DNA of 64,000 bases from Phaeotremella fagi (taxonomy: Eukaryota; Basidiomycota; Tremellomycetes; Tremellales; Phaeotremellaceae). The position numbers and the translations under genes are program-made. Every line of letters begins with the position of its first letter. The first letter of the stretch is position 1. The stretch is taken from contig BCHU01000008.1 of NCBI GenBank assembly GCA_001599715.1, positions 1,116,001-1,180,000 of the forward strand, in the 5' to 3' direction. The notes beneath the pieces were generated by a model. That model searched no databases, was not told the DNA's origin, and was given only the letters and a program-made list of their open reading frames with translations. Shown here piece by piece: positions 34,301-45,654 of this stretch.

Positions 34301-35898
34301 GTAATATCCAGACCGACGAGTGTGGCGAAAGAATGGAAGTCGCTGATACCGTTGATTTTGACGCGATCGAGTGGGATACAGACTCTCATCATCTGCCAAT
34401 CCTCATTGTCATCTGCTCCCCCATTGAGAGCTCCATTTCCAGTTTGATGACGACGCCTCCATCTGGCTCGAGCATGTCGGAAGAGGACACCTTCAAATTG
34501 TCTGCGCCATTCAGCAGCAGATTGTTCGGTATCCACGGTAAACTTTCTGCGTTGAATTCCATTGGCTGATTCGAAGGTCACCAAGAAATCACATGGATTG
34601 GCAGGATCTTCAGGCTCAAGACGAAGCATTGAGGAGACTACGATTTAGTGACAACAACTCAATGGGACTTACGAAGCACACTGTCCAAGGGACGTACACG
34701 TCCAGATTCATCCGCACTAGGATAAGTCGTCACCATTTCCGCTGAAAGCTCCATCCATACCCTTGACTTCTTTGTAAAGACACCGTTCCGATGAATGGTC
34801 ACTGGTCCAGCTTGGATCACGTCTGATTGATGAGCTGCTATTGAGTAAGCTGCATCTGATTTAGTGAGGTCCGGGACATCTGCACGAGCAGCCATCGCGC
34901 TATCCGGTGGAAGCAGCGCATGGAAGAGAATTCTGTGGGTAGTGAGATGAAGATTTCCTATCATCAAAATACCCCTGGCGTCAGATCTGTGCACGGTGCT
35001 TGGACTTACTTGAACAAACTTCCCTTGGATTCAGCTAACAATCTTTCCGGCTCTGGTGGCTGACCGTCAACCCCTTGAACAAGATTGGCTATATCTCCAA
35101 ATTCTTCGATTATAACCTGTAATTTCTCTTGGTCCGTTACCTGATCAGTCTGTCCCTCAGTACTTGGAGTTGAGGTTCCAGAGTCAGTAGTGTACAAAGT
35201 AGGCTCTGTTGATGCGATTGATGAAGTGGTTTCAACTTCAGAATCCTCTGGTGATAAACTGATGTCCAGTTTAGATTCAAATCTTGGTAAAGGGGGACGT
35301 TTCTTTCCCTTCTGTGATGCTGCACCTGATAAAGCTACAGGTTGAGCGAGACTCGACAGATTACTCATCGAAAGAGCTTTCGTTAGCTGAGTCAGGGCAT
35401 CCGGGACATACCTGCAAATCTTGAACTCAACTCATCGTTATCAGCCCTACCGACCGTCTCCTCCATCCATCGATCCAACGCCTCTCTCTTTGCATCTTCT
35501 TCAGTTTCTGGTTGTAAATGTACAGCAGGGATAGTAGCGGGGTCGGGTGTAATGGTTGTCTGACTCTGTGAGAGAGGAGATACCGATTCTTCATCCTCAC
35601 TATCGAATTCATCCGATCCACCTTCTTCTTTCCCACCAGCCATTGCCTTGATCATCCCAAACAATTGACCAGAAGAAGCTGTCTCATGCCATGGACAACC
35701 AGTAAAACTCTTATGACTTTTTGGTTTGAGTGGCGTGGAATCTGTTTTTGATTTGGTTTTTGGTTTCTTGTCTTTCAGAGATAACGAAGGGATTCGTAAG
35801 ATTCCGGTATCGCTTGGTGTTAATGATGGTGAGGATGACGGTGAGGACAGCGGTGAATGAGAGAGAAGATTGGATAGTTTGTTGGTGAATGTAGGCAT
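31365..35898 (-). CDS. ATG26: Sterol 3-beta-glucosyltransferase Atg26/Ugt51
   Basis: Transfers glucose from UDP-glucose to ergosterol; in some fungi it is also needed for pexophagy. The N-terminus is Ser/Pro-rich ([20 protein letters not shown]). GRAM and PH-type domains follow: [60 protein letters not shown], then a second GRAM with [20 protein letters not shown]. The GT28-type catalytic half has [48 protein letters not shown] sequence, and [20 protein letters not shown] followed by PWFGDQYFWA. It ends RTKMQWAK. Two start codons are in frame; I chose 35898 (MPTFTNKL), but an upstream one at 35931 would add 11 residues. About ten exons. It is by far the longest gene here. Confidence 0.93.
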
Positions 35899-36925
35899 TG
35901 TTGTGTTTTTCGTGCTTTTGTATACTTCCAACGAAGCTTACTGAAAATTTGCTGACCGATACTGGTAAAAATGTGGTGGACGAACGTAAAACGCTTGCGT
36001 GCAATAACCGACCAAAGGAATGCCAGTCAGACCGAGGTGACGTGGTGAGGTTGACGTTTGAGCGCGGGATTATGTGAGACCAGACCAACGATTGGGACGA
36101 GTAAGTTGAGATACAAAAGTGGATGGAATGAATGGAATGTGGGAAGAGAAGAAGAAGATACTGATGGTGATGGTGATGGTTGATACTTATAGGGGTGAGA
36201 ACCGTGCTAATGCTAATATATGCTATCTAAGATCTCGACTGCGACACCAACATTAGGCTCCGAGATGTGAACGTTTACGTCCACATATTTGATACCGGGT
36301 ATACTTTACAGTACAAGAACAAGTACTGTCTATCTGATAGAGATATACACGAGTATGCATGGGGTTGCATATAAAACGAGTCACAGTCTTTAATGTAGCT
36401 GTAGATGCTTATTACATATACAATGCATGTACTCTGCTATCACTACGGTACGGTACAGTATCTCAATACAGTCTTATTCAATCAATCTTTAAAATGCCAC
36501 GTGTCACAAAATTATTATAATAAATTATTTCGAAATTTCTCTAAACCTTCATCTTTCAACTATCAACTTGATTATCTCAACTCATTTCAACCAGGTTGCT
36601 TCAAGTGGGTTACTCTTTTCATTCACGATATGTTCTTCCTATTCTATTCTTCTGTTCCCTTCCATTATGATGCTTTACAAACTTATCTACATTGTCAGAC
36701 AAAAATTTTGTTGACCACTTAAAGTTACTGATCCCTCCATCCCCTCCTCCATTTGTTGTTAATTGCGCTGTCGTAGATCACCAGCTAACAACATCTTATA
36801 GGTTACTCCATCGTTAATTTTACTACTTGGTAGTTGCACTAGTGGATAGAGGTGCGATCTTCATTTGTTAATAGTCTTCCGTAGAAAATTGTACTGAAGC
36901 CATGCATCATTTTAGAATATCTGTC
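35899..36925. promoter_or_regulatory. About 1 kb divergent ATG26/RCM1 intergenic region
   Basis: No gene called. Contains a (GATGGT)n microsatellite (about 36164-36182), a CACGTG at 36498-36503 and an AT-rich stretch (36505-36550, TTATTATAATAAATTATTTC). An open frame at 36405-36722 (plus) is rich in Tyr/Phe/His and shows no family motif, so I treat it as chance. Confidence 0.35.
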
Positions 36926-38812
36926 ATGAATTTCTATAAATCCGCTGCTTTAACTCTTGATCATCTGGACAAGTATCAGGGGTCTGTGAAAGGTTCTTTG
37001 GCTGCAGCTGGTGTTACTACTGCATCTGGAGGGGAATCGAAACGTATCCTAGCTTGTTAGTAATTCGTCGTTTTCCGTTCCTACAATAGCTCATAAACCA
37101 ACAGTGATAATCGAAACACTTAAATGTAGGCAAGATCACTAGATATCACTAACGACAGACCGCCCTGTCATCCAACAGCTACTCACCGTCGTCCCTTTGC
37201 TACAACTCGAAAAACTTGTCTTTCCCAAAAAAACACCACCCAAAACCCCAACTTCCCAAAACCTCCTTCATGTACTAATTCACGATCTCCTTTTCTCCTC
37301 GAAAACTCGTATCGAAGCGTCTGACAAATGGCCACCAAAAGAAGCTATTCTCAGACATCAAACCCGACTGCGTGCTGAGGTCGTTCGTATTCAGATTAGA
37401 GAAGGTAAATCGAGAAAAGAAGAATTGAGTAAAAGACCTGAAGGGGATGAGAACGCCAGATATATACGTTGGAACCCCAATATCGATGATTCGAGACAAG
37501 GAGATTGGTCGTTTGAAGCTTTGAAATCTCATCTTGGTGGATTGGGATATGTCAAGCTTGACGTTCCAGTTTATCCAGTTCCTGAAAAATCTTACTTCGT
37601 CGATCCACATTTGGAACCTGTATTGGTGTTTTCTCCAAGTACAACTTGGTGGGTTGGTGATAAATGGTATGACGGCGGTGCGATAATTATACAAGATAAA
37701 GCTTCATGTTTCCCCGCAAAAGTTTTAATGGACGGATGGACGATTGAAGAAGGAGAGTGTTTGGATGGAACGTGAGTGGGAGTTTTTGTCATTATGACTG
37801 ATCGTTTAGAGCTGCACCTGGTAACAAGACAAGTTATATATCAGCTCTCATGAGAAACAAGGGTAAAGTGAGTCAAGATCTATATCATATCTGATAATCA
37901 GCTCCACGCCTTTGAAAGATCGAACAACCGATTCAAGACTTTGGAGAAAATGCTGGCAAGAGCTAACTGCGATAACGTTGTTGCACAACGTGCAGATTTT
38001 ACAGAATCAAATCCAAAGAATTACAAGGGAGTGACTAGGATGTAAGTTGCCAACCTCATCCAATGTTGACTCTCAGTTTGCTTGATCCTAGTTGTTCTGG
38101 ATCGGGTATAGTCAATCGTTTAGATTATTTGGTAGACGATGGTTAGTGTGCACAGTGAATTTCGCTCAAATCTAGACGTCGATGAACCAGACGCAAAAGC
38201 TGAAAGATTGGATAAACTGGCTACGTTCCAGTACCAAATGATTCTTCATGCTTTCAAATGTACGTCTTCAAGCTTTTGCACCCAACTAATTCTGTTAGTC
38301 CCATCGGTCAAAAGGATCGTCTATTCCACATGCTCCATACATGCTGAAGAGGACGAACAGGTCGTAATGAAAGCCCTACAATCAGCTGTCGCCAAGGAAT
38401 ATGGATGGAAATTAGCACCTCGATCATCTGTACTTCCAAGTTGGGAGAGACGTGGTCGTCCAGAAGAAATGGGTAGTGATAGTGGTGAGTATAATGTTAT
38501 CAGAGTACGAATTAATACGATTCATTAGAATTGGCAAATTCGGTGATCAGATGTCTACCAGGTATAGACAAAACCAACGGTTTCTTTGTTGCATGTTTCA
38601 CAAAGGATCCGAATGGATTGACGGTGTACACAAAACGACCAAGGGATGAGGCTGAAACTGTCAATGACGAAAACGATGAAAACAAAGACATTGAAGTTGA
38701 GGTTGAGGTTGGGACCGGTGGTGAATCAGTCAAAATCAAAACAGAGGCACAGTTGGAAAGAGCAAGGAGAAAGAAACAAACACAAAAGAAACGAAGAAAG
38801 GTAGCTGAATAG
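36926..38812 (+). CDS. RCM1: 25S rRNA (cytosine-C5)-methyltransferase Rcm1/NSUN5
   Basis: SAM-dependent enzyme that methylates a cytosine of the large-subunit rRNA in the nucleolus. The start at 36926 ([17 protein letters not shown]) matches the family; an in-frame ATG 24 nt upstream would add MHHFRISV. Exons join SKRILALIIETLKYRPVIQQ and [20 protein letters not shown]. The catalytic region has [34 protein letters not shown] (SAM motif I), [11 protein letters not shown] (motif IV with a conserved Cys) and [17 protein letters not shown] (motif VI, TCS catalytic Cys). The substrate-binding end is [18 protein letters not shown]. The C-terminus is Lys/Arg-rich ([17 protein letters not shown]), a likely nucleolar signal. 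Confidence 0.93.
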
Positions 38813-39118
38813 TCTGACCTCCTTGATGCATCCGTTTGTCGTCATTACAGTACAAAAAGAGTACCCTCCTTTTTGTCTCAATCTCCTTGAATCATCCTTT
38901 GACATTTGGATTCAGACCGCTTATATTTGTATGGGTGATTCAGTCCTTTTTTCCCAACCTTTTATCTAATTTGTTGGAGCGCAATGAAAGGGTTGCTAGA
39001 GCTGGGTACAGTATATAAGAAGGCGAGGTAGATTATGGGTGGAGCATTGAATTCATTCATCTACTTTATTAAATATATTATCTGCCCAACTCTAAATCTC
39101 TACGTTATCTTTCAGAAC
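38813..39118. other. Intergenic, RCM1 3' flank and promoter of the Cys-rich gene
   Basis: About 300 nt. The plus-strand frame at 38836-39018 is not supported. A TATATTATATA-like AT-rich stretch occurs near 39065-39082. Nothing else seen. Confidence 0.3.
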
Positions 39119-39573
39119 ATGTCCACCATCGGTAATTGTAAAGTAAGTTTCGGATCACCAATCTTTTAAACGTTTCATTGACATGCCTCAGCTCTGTCAC
39201 GCTAAATTAGCTACGACAACAGCTTCAGCACCACTCATGAAATCCCTATCTCGTCAACTCCCAGTCGCACCCCAAGTCCTCTGTCACGCCAATGTAAGTC
39301 ATAACTCCAGGTCAAAACTAATAAGTCTAAGTGTTTGCTATTCTCATGTCCGGGTTGTGTCAGCAAGGTAAGTTTTTCAAGTCCTCTCCGAAACAAGGAC
39401 TTGAAGTTGATTTTGAATTACAGGATCGATCTAGTTATTCTATCCTTAATCTCGCTAATCATATTTACGATTATCATTGCCATGAGTGTATGAGTGAGGT
39501 TAAGGTTCTTACTGGGACTGGGACTGTTAAGGTTGAGAAAACCGGTGGGATGATGAAGCCACTTTGTTCGTAG
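39119..39573 (+). CDS. Small cysteine-rich protein, putative zinc-binding, unknown function
   Basis: Not recognised. Four exons, 39119-39142, 39192-39293, 39332-39367 and 39424-39573, sum to 103 aa with clean GT-AG borders. Paired cysteines are NCKLCHAKL, VLCHANCLLFSCPGCVSK and DYHCHECMSEV, i.e. three CxxC-type knuckles, which suggests structural zinc. The C-terminus is KVLTGTGTVKVEKTGGMMKP then LCS. No signal peptide, so probably intracellular. It could be a fungal zinc-ribbon protein of a conserved orphan family. The consistent phase across four exons and the Cys spacing are the main support. Confidence 0.6.
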
Positions 39574-39812
39574 TCTGAGACAAACTTAGTATATATACTG
39601 TAGAAGTGAATGAACAATGTTCTTGAATGCTCGATGACCAATTAGATGCACAAAACTTTGCGTTAGATGGAGATATTTCATAAAATTTAATCTCAAAGAC
39701 TATGGAAAAATGATCAAGAGAACGAATTAGATACTAAAAGAAAAACTAGACATCATCAGCCTACGAAATATTGCACATCGCCACGACACCACTAAAATGA
39801 GTTTCCCTAGTC

Positions 39813-40438
39813 TTAATGGTCCAATGAGGATAAAACCGCTAATCTGGAAGGCGGCTGCATATCCTCCGTATTGATCACTCGAAACATTTCTGTAACCTTG
39901 TGGAGTTCGTACTTGAATAGATTCAAAGCGTTGTTGTATTCGTTTGTGATTTCAACGGAAATGTTGTCTGTGGCGAGGGACTCGAATTTGGAATCTACTG
40001 TCAAGAGATCATCAAAATATTGAGACGCTTGACGACCATGCACGACCAAACTTCTACAAGCTTCACTTGGCGCGTTTTCGTAAAGCTTAGACCCGATATC
40101 TGCAAAACGACGAACGCATATTTCGTACATGAAGGTGACCAAACTGAGGAGCGCGAGAGCGGCGGGATCTTCGGCGGCGTTGGTGGAACGATCTCGATTC
40201 TCGAAGTTCTTGACGAGTTGACTCTTGATAATACAGGTGTCAGTTCATTTAGAGGTACTACTGTTCTGAAAAAGTATGTACTCACTAGGTTATCCTCGTA
40301 TGGAGCCCTGAGAGCTGACTTGAACGTTTTCCATCCAAGTCGGGTGAGAGCCAGATTAGGTCTATGGTTGTAAGTCTGCTCGACGAAGTACTTTTTCAAA
40401 ACCTCTTCTTTGGTGGGATTAAACGGTTTATCCGACAT
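39813..40438 (-). CDS. Orphan protein, paralog A of a tandem pair
   Basis: Not recognised. Two exons, 40438-40286 and 40223-39813, give 187 aa. Begins MSDKPFNPTKEEVLKKYFVE and has LTRLGWKTFKSALRAPYEDN, then SQLVKNFENRDRSTNAAEDP and ALALLSLVTFMYEICVRRFA. The rest is helical and charged (FDDLLTVDSKFESLATDNIS, LHKVTEMFRVINTEDMQPPS, RLAVLSSLDH). No signal peptide or membrane segment. The neighbouring gene at 40913-41577 is clearly homologous with the same intron position (after PYEDNL/PYQNSL). Expressed genes are supported by the shared structure, but function is unknown. Confidence 0.72.
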
Positions 40439-40912
40439 TGTGAATTTTTATACAAAGTGAAATAAAAAATTAATCGAAAAAACGGTTGGGATTGAAGGGG
40501 AAAGTGAATGAGAAAGAAAGAAAGAGGGGGGATAGAAAGTCTGACTCGATTTCAATCGTATTCGTACATGGAGATAGAAGGCAACAGCTTGAATGGACTG
40601 TCTTTGAAAATTTATGGATGGAACGTCTCTTTCCTTTTATGACTTGATTTCATGCACTATCAAGAGAAATTCGGAGCTTCGAAACTTGTACATTATCATC
40701 GATGCTGTGACTAGGAAAGAGAGTTGGTACTGGATACCCTCAAGTTTTTATTTATGTGGTTGAACTTCAATCTCTCACATTAGCAGTACTTCCATGATTG
40801 ATCATCATACTATGTCATAAATCAAAATTTACAAAGAGTGGAGTAACTTCACTACAAAAGAAAAGAAGACTAATTCTATACAGAGAAAGAGAAATTAAAA
40901 CCAGGCGACACT
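40439..40912. other. Intergenic region between tandem paralogs
   Basis: About 470 nt between paralog A start and paralog B stop, so it holds the promoter of A. Purine-rich near 40500-40540 (AGAAAGAAAGAAAGAGGGGG). No other feature. Confidence 0.35.
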
Positions 40913-41577
40913 TTAGTACAATTCACCGCCATAATATTCCCTTCCCGAGCCTTTTCGCTCCATGATCGAAGAAACGATTCTAAGTCGAGAAGGTGGCTTT
41001 AAATCTTTTGTGTCTAATCTCTGAAAGCCTTCTGAAACATTTTTGAGAGAGATTTTGAACTCTTCCAAAGCACTCTCGTAGCTGTTTTTGAGTTCTTCGG
41101 TGATGTTCTCTGCGGAAATGAACTCGTACTTTGAATCTTGGTCCAAGAGATTGTTGAACTTAGCAGTGGTTTGACGACCAAGCTCGAGAATCTCATTCTC
41201 CTCTACTTCTTCATCGGAATCGTCGTTGTAAGGGTATGCATCGGGATCGTACAGCCCGCGTCGAGTACAGATCTTGTCGACCAATGTGACCAAACGAAGG
41301 AGCGTGATAGCTTTTGGATCATCAGCTGCGTTTGTGGAGCGGTCTCTTTTTTCGAAGTTCTCGACGAAGAGAGCCTAAAAGATGAGAAGATGAGCTGGTC
41401 TGTCAAATTAGATGAGGAACTACCCACGAGAGAGTTTTGGTAAGGTGCGCTCAAGATCTTTGAGAAGGTCTCCCATCCAGACCTGCTCAATCTTACATCG
41501 TTGTATTCGTCGGGTTCGGCAAAGTTTTCTTTCAAGACTTCGTCTTCGGTTGGATTGAATTGGACACCACTTGACAT
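40913..41577 (-). CDS. Orphan protein, paralog B of a tandem pair
   Basis: Not recognised. Two exons, 41577-41428 and 41374-40913, give 203 aa. Begins MSSGVQFNPTEDEVLKENFA, with LSRSGWETFSKILSAPYQNS, FEKRDRSTNAADDPKAITLL, RLVTLVDKICTRRGLYDPDA, then an acidic insert (NDDSDEEVEENEI) absent from paralog A. The C-terminal half has QTTAKFNNLLDQDSKYEFIS, KISLKNVSEGFQRLDTKDLK and PPSRLRIVSSIMERK. The tail GSGREYYGGELY is also extra. The match to paralog A runs through both exons with the same intron phase, so this is a tandem duplication. The donor is GTGGGT. Confidence 0.72.
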
Positions 41578-41976
41578 CTCTTAAGTGTTATAATGAGACT
41601 GAAATATTTGAAGATTGTTGATAGTTGAGAAAACAGAAGTAAAAGTAAAAGAGGAAAGGTAAATGTGGCTATTACAACTTACTTATACAACGTGCTAGTA
41701 ATATGGAAGGCGACGTCTGAAAGGATTGCATCTGTTCATGAAAAGACTTCCAGTTCTTTTGAATAGCTCCGTGAGCGTCATATTATCTCTGAGTGACGTA
41801 GATGTACACAAAAGAAATGTCATTGATTGAGCAGACGAGTTTTCTTTTCATCTGCTGTGTGAAATGCTTGATTCGGACAAACTTTTCGGACGTGCAAGAT
41901 TGCCACAATTGCGTAAACAAAACCGAACTGAAATATCTAGTTCAATCGGGTAAGTTACATCTTTCAAGTACATACA
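41578..41976. promoter_or_regulatory. Divergent paralog-B/Zn2Cys6-gene promoter region
   Basis: About 400 nt. The open frame at 41802-42059 does not carry the zinc cluster and is not used. No shared CCGCAGG motif found here. Otherwise nothing recognised. Confidence 0.3.
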
Positions 41977-43990
41977 ATGCCTTCCACAAGTGTTGGAACG
42001 ACTTCAACGAAACCTCCGTTGGCGTGCGCACGATGCAGGTAATTTATATCCCTCGTTAATGACTGATATCGTAGACGTTTCAAGAGCAAATGCAGACCGG
42101 GGTCGGCTGGAAGTGAAGGTCCATGTTGGAGATGCGAAGATAGCGGGTAAGTATAAAGGCCGTTGGGAGCTAACAAGTGTAGAAAAGAATGTGTTTATCT
42201 AGCCCCAGCTCCACCTGGACCAAGCTTGACAGAGTGAGTCGAATCTTAATACATGGTTGGAAAAACACTAATAATCTCGAAAGTCGTATGGGAGAAATGG
42301 AGACAAAATATGAGGAACTGTCTGAATTGCTTCGAACCACCGCTGAAAGATGTCGACGACTGGACGAGCAACTGGCAAAATTAACCTCCAATAATACAGA
42401 AACGCGGTCGGTATCCCCTCCACCTCAGCAAACTCCGATGGCTATTCCAGGGGTTGTAGGAGACGTGACTTCCTATGAGGAATTACGATTCACCCGGGCT
42501 GCCAGAAATACCAAGAGAAAAAGGGCTGCATCACCTGAGAATGTTGAGTTGGAGAAGGTCGCTTTCGAAATGTAAGTAAAGCGTCAAACGATATCTGATT
42601 TGAAACTCAGTTTCACTCGACGGTGTTTGAACACAGTTCCATTTCTCGATCCTGATTCCCCGACATACACCCCGACAGATATCAAAGCTCGCTCCCCTTT
42701 ACTGTATTATGCCATGGTAGCTGCTGGAGCTAGAGAGGCAGAAGAACTAGCATCAGTGTACAAGGCAACTGCACCAGAAGCGATCAGTCTGTGTCAAGCA
42801 TCTGTCGCAGGTGTTTTACCTACGATATGGGATTTCATGGGTATCTGCGTCGTTACAGCTTGGCTCAGTCCTATGAGACCTCCAGGTCATGCAGTGGCCA
42901 TAGCTTATGAGCTTGACTTGCATAAATCGTATTCTAAGTTTAAAGATAATACGGGAGTAGAGGAATTCAGATTATGGGCTCATATCAATACTGTTGACGC
43001 GTAGTAAGTAAATTCTTTTCGTTTTCACCAATCAACTAACGATATGAAGTGTTGCCGTTGCGTGTGGGAAACCTACAATGATATCGTCGAAAGTCCGAGG
43101 CCCAATCGTTGCTCAAGCTCAAGCTCTGCTATATCGTCCAACTGTGAGACATCGAGATTATCGTCTAGTTGCGCAGCTGGAGATCTCTTTACTTCTCAGT
43201 GGGTTTCACAGTCTGGGAAAAATACAAAGCTAAAACTCTGTCAGGTTCAGTTCAAGAGGAGTTTTTCCACGGACCTGAGGTCTCTGACGCTGTGGGGTAT
43301 GAATCTATGCACACACACTCTGCTACGATTGAGGCTTGGTTCGTGAAGTGGTCTCAAATCGCAGGTAAGACCTCAGTACAATGGTGAATGATGAGCAAGT
43401 ACTAATTGCAAATAGCTCAAATTCCCTCTGCAGAAGGTGTTTTCAGTCTGACATCTTCCATCAAACTACAAAACCAATTCGCACTTCTGTATATTGACGC
43501 TTTCGCGATCCGGGGAGTGAGTAGCGCCAGCGACATCACCCCTCGACGACTACAATCTATCCGTGAAGCTGTCAGGCATGCTCTGGGAGGTGTGAAGGTG
43601 ACATTGGAAAACTTCCAGCCTCCAATTATCTGCTATACCTCTGAGTGAGTTTACTTTGAAACATCCACTGACTTCAGATACACCCATATCAATATTACTT
43701 TCGCAGCTGTGTTCCTCCTGAAAATCATTCGTTTACTTCCGAATGAATTTGACGAGAATCTGATCTTAGCTCAAGTTCGGAGTACGGCTGAACTGCTTGG
43801 TAATATCTCTGGACGGTCTCATGCTACTTTCATTGAACGGATGCTGGAAACTGTGGAAAGTACTCGAGGAACTCAGATTGCGGTTAATAACACCATCGAT
43901 CCCGTGGAGTTGTTTACGCTCAATGACGATTTCTGGCAGTGGAGTTCTGCACTGCCTGCAGAAGGTACTGGTTTCTATTCCATAACATAA
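41977..43990 (+). CDS. Zn2Cys6 fungal transcription factor
   Basis: Four small exons rebuild the DNA-binding head: 41977-42038, 42075-42146, 42183-42233 and on from 42284. It reads ACARCRRFKSKCRPGSAG, then PCWRCEDSGKECVYLAP, a binuclear zinc cluster with six Cys (Cx2Cx6CxnCx2Cx6C). A short coiled coil follows (MGEMETKYEELSELLRTTAE, RCRRLDEQLAKL). The rest resembles the fungal-specific transcription factor domain (SPLLYYAMVAAGAREAEELA, CVVTAWLSPMRPPGHAVAIA, YELDLHKSYSK, FRLWAHINTVDACVAVACG). The predicted stop is 43988-43990; the last ~10 codons may be replaced by another exon. It ends 22 nt from the stop of the aminotransferase gene on the other strand. It may regulate the adjoining genes (inference). 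Confidence 0.88.
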
Positions 43991-44012
43991 TCGGTCATCC
44001 CACAAGATTTCT

Positions 44013-45654
44013 CTATATACTAGAAACTGTGTAATCTGTAGCCTTTTTCAAAACCTCCACAATGAAATCAATCTCTTTCTCTTCAATGTTGAATGGAGGT
44101 GAAATAATCATGTGGTCACCGTTTACACCATCGATCTAGGTTTCTCATCAGAATGACACTTGGAATGGACAAATCTTCACTACTCACTGTTCCTGTTCCA
44201 GGGTACAAGACGACTCCTAATCGCATGCACTCCTCTAAAATCAGGTTCGATACGTGTAGTTCTGGGGAGAAAGGTTCCTTTGAAGATTTATCTTTGACAA
44301 ATTCCACGGACCAGAAAAGACCTTGACCACGAATATTACCGATGTTGGGGTGATTGTCGAATTCCTGATGCAATCGTGCTTCCAAGTATTCCCCACGAAT
44401 TCGACAGTTCTCTACGCTAAAAACAATTCAGTCCTAATCCAAAACACGACACACACAACTTACAGATTTTCAGATTTGACTATTTTCTGCACCTCAACTC
44501 CAGCTCTACAGCCTAAAGCTGTGTTTTGATAAGTGTGACCATTAAGGAAGGCTCCAGTACCTTTCTGCATGACGTTGACGACTTTCTCGGAAAGCAGGAC
44601 AGCAGATAATGGCACGTAACCACCACTAATCGCTTTCCCACAAGCTTGGATATCTGGTTGGACACCGTGATGCATCCAAGCGTGTAATTTCCCGGTTCGA
44701 CCTAAACCACACATAATTTCATCTAGAACCAATAAAACACCGTATTTATCACAGACTTTTCGCATGGCAGCGAAATATCCTGGTACAGCTGGAACTGTCC
44801 CTGTTGTTGCTCCTACTACTGTTTCCGCTGCGAAGGCGGCAACTGTATCTGGACCTAATGCGAGGATTTTGGTTTCGAGCTCGTCAGCTAGACGTTGAAC
44901 GTATTGTTCAGTCGACTCTTCTGGGAGTTGGTAGCGATAGGCGTAGCATGGTGATACGGCGTGGTATGTAGAGGGGAAAAGATCACCGAAAAGTGAACGA
45001 CGGAATACATGTCTGCCTAATCCTAGTGCTGTTAAGGTTAGAAAGGTCGTTGAAACTAGACCTACATCCAAGGGTATTTCCGTGATAACTCTGCTCTCGA
45101 GCGATGAAATTGATCCTCTGAGGTTGTCCATTTTCTACATGATACTGTCGTGCTAACTGTACAGTAAGTATAAACCCCTGTTCCTACAACGTACTTTGAT
45201 AGCAGCCTCCATTGCCTCAGAACCGGATGTATAGAATACTGCTCTTTTCATCCCTGAATCTTGAACAAGAATTTCAGCGAGCTCTTCAGCTGGCTAAGTA
45301 GGAGTTCAGTTGAAATTCTAATCCTTCTGAAAAAAGACTTACAGAATTCGCCCAAAGACCGGAATGAACATACGAAACCTGCTGAAGCTGATTGAATAGA
45401 GCCTCAGACACTTCTTGTCGACAATGACCAATGTTGACCACGGCAGCACCACCACATCCATCTAGGATCTTGGATCCATCTTTCATATATAGATAACTAC
45501 CACTTGCTCTACAAAGTCAGCGCTGGATAAACAAGCTCACGCACCTCTGAACAAATATCGGATCATGTTTCAAAGTTCGATGGAACACTGAAGTCTTTGC
45601 CCGTTTCAGTGGCATTTCGTTGTTCCTTTCCAGCTGATCAATATCTGGTGACAT
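44013..45654 (-). CDS. Class III PLP-dependent aminotransferase
   Basis: Fold-type I transaminase of the omega-aminotransferase group, using an amino donor and a keto acid. Starts MSPDIDQLERNNEMPLKRAK. Exons join ILDGCGGAAVVNIGHCRQEV, SVYTSGSEAMEAAIK-like sequence, LARQYHVENGQPQRINFIAR and EQSYHGNTLGSLGLGRHVFR. Then come VSPCYAYRYQLPEESTEQYV, AFAAETVVGATTGTVPAVPG, YGVLLVLDEIMCGLGRTGKL (metal-like Asp of the PLP pocket) and PDIQACGKAISGGYVPLSAV, with the Schiff-base Lys in GKAISGGY. It ends IDGVNGDHMIISPPFNIEEK and TDYTVSSI. An apparent frame change near 45060-45140 disappears when an intron is removed. Head-to-head with the carboxylesterase across about 250 nt. The substrate is not deducible. 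Confidence 0.87.

Noticed and set aside
36405..36722. Plus-strand open frame of 105 codons upstream of RCM1
   Set aside because: Rich in Tyr, Phe, His and Cys with no family resemblance; AT-rich intergenic context.
41802..42059. Open frame upstream of the zinc-cluster gene (CCVKCLIRTNFSDVQDC)
   Set aside because: Its Cys spacing does not make a binuclear cluster; the true head is rebuilt from exons starting at 41977.
45040..45145. Apparent frameshift in the aminotransferase (ORF MDNLRGSISSLES against conserved NGQPQRINFIAR)
   Set aside because: The conserved frame is restored by one ordinary GT-AG intron after SYHGNTLG; no frameshift is needed.
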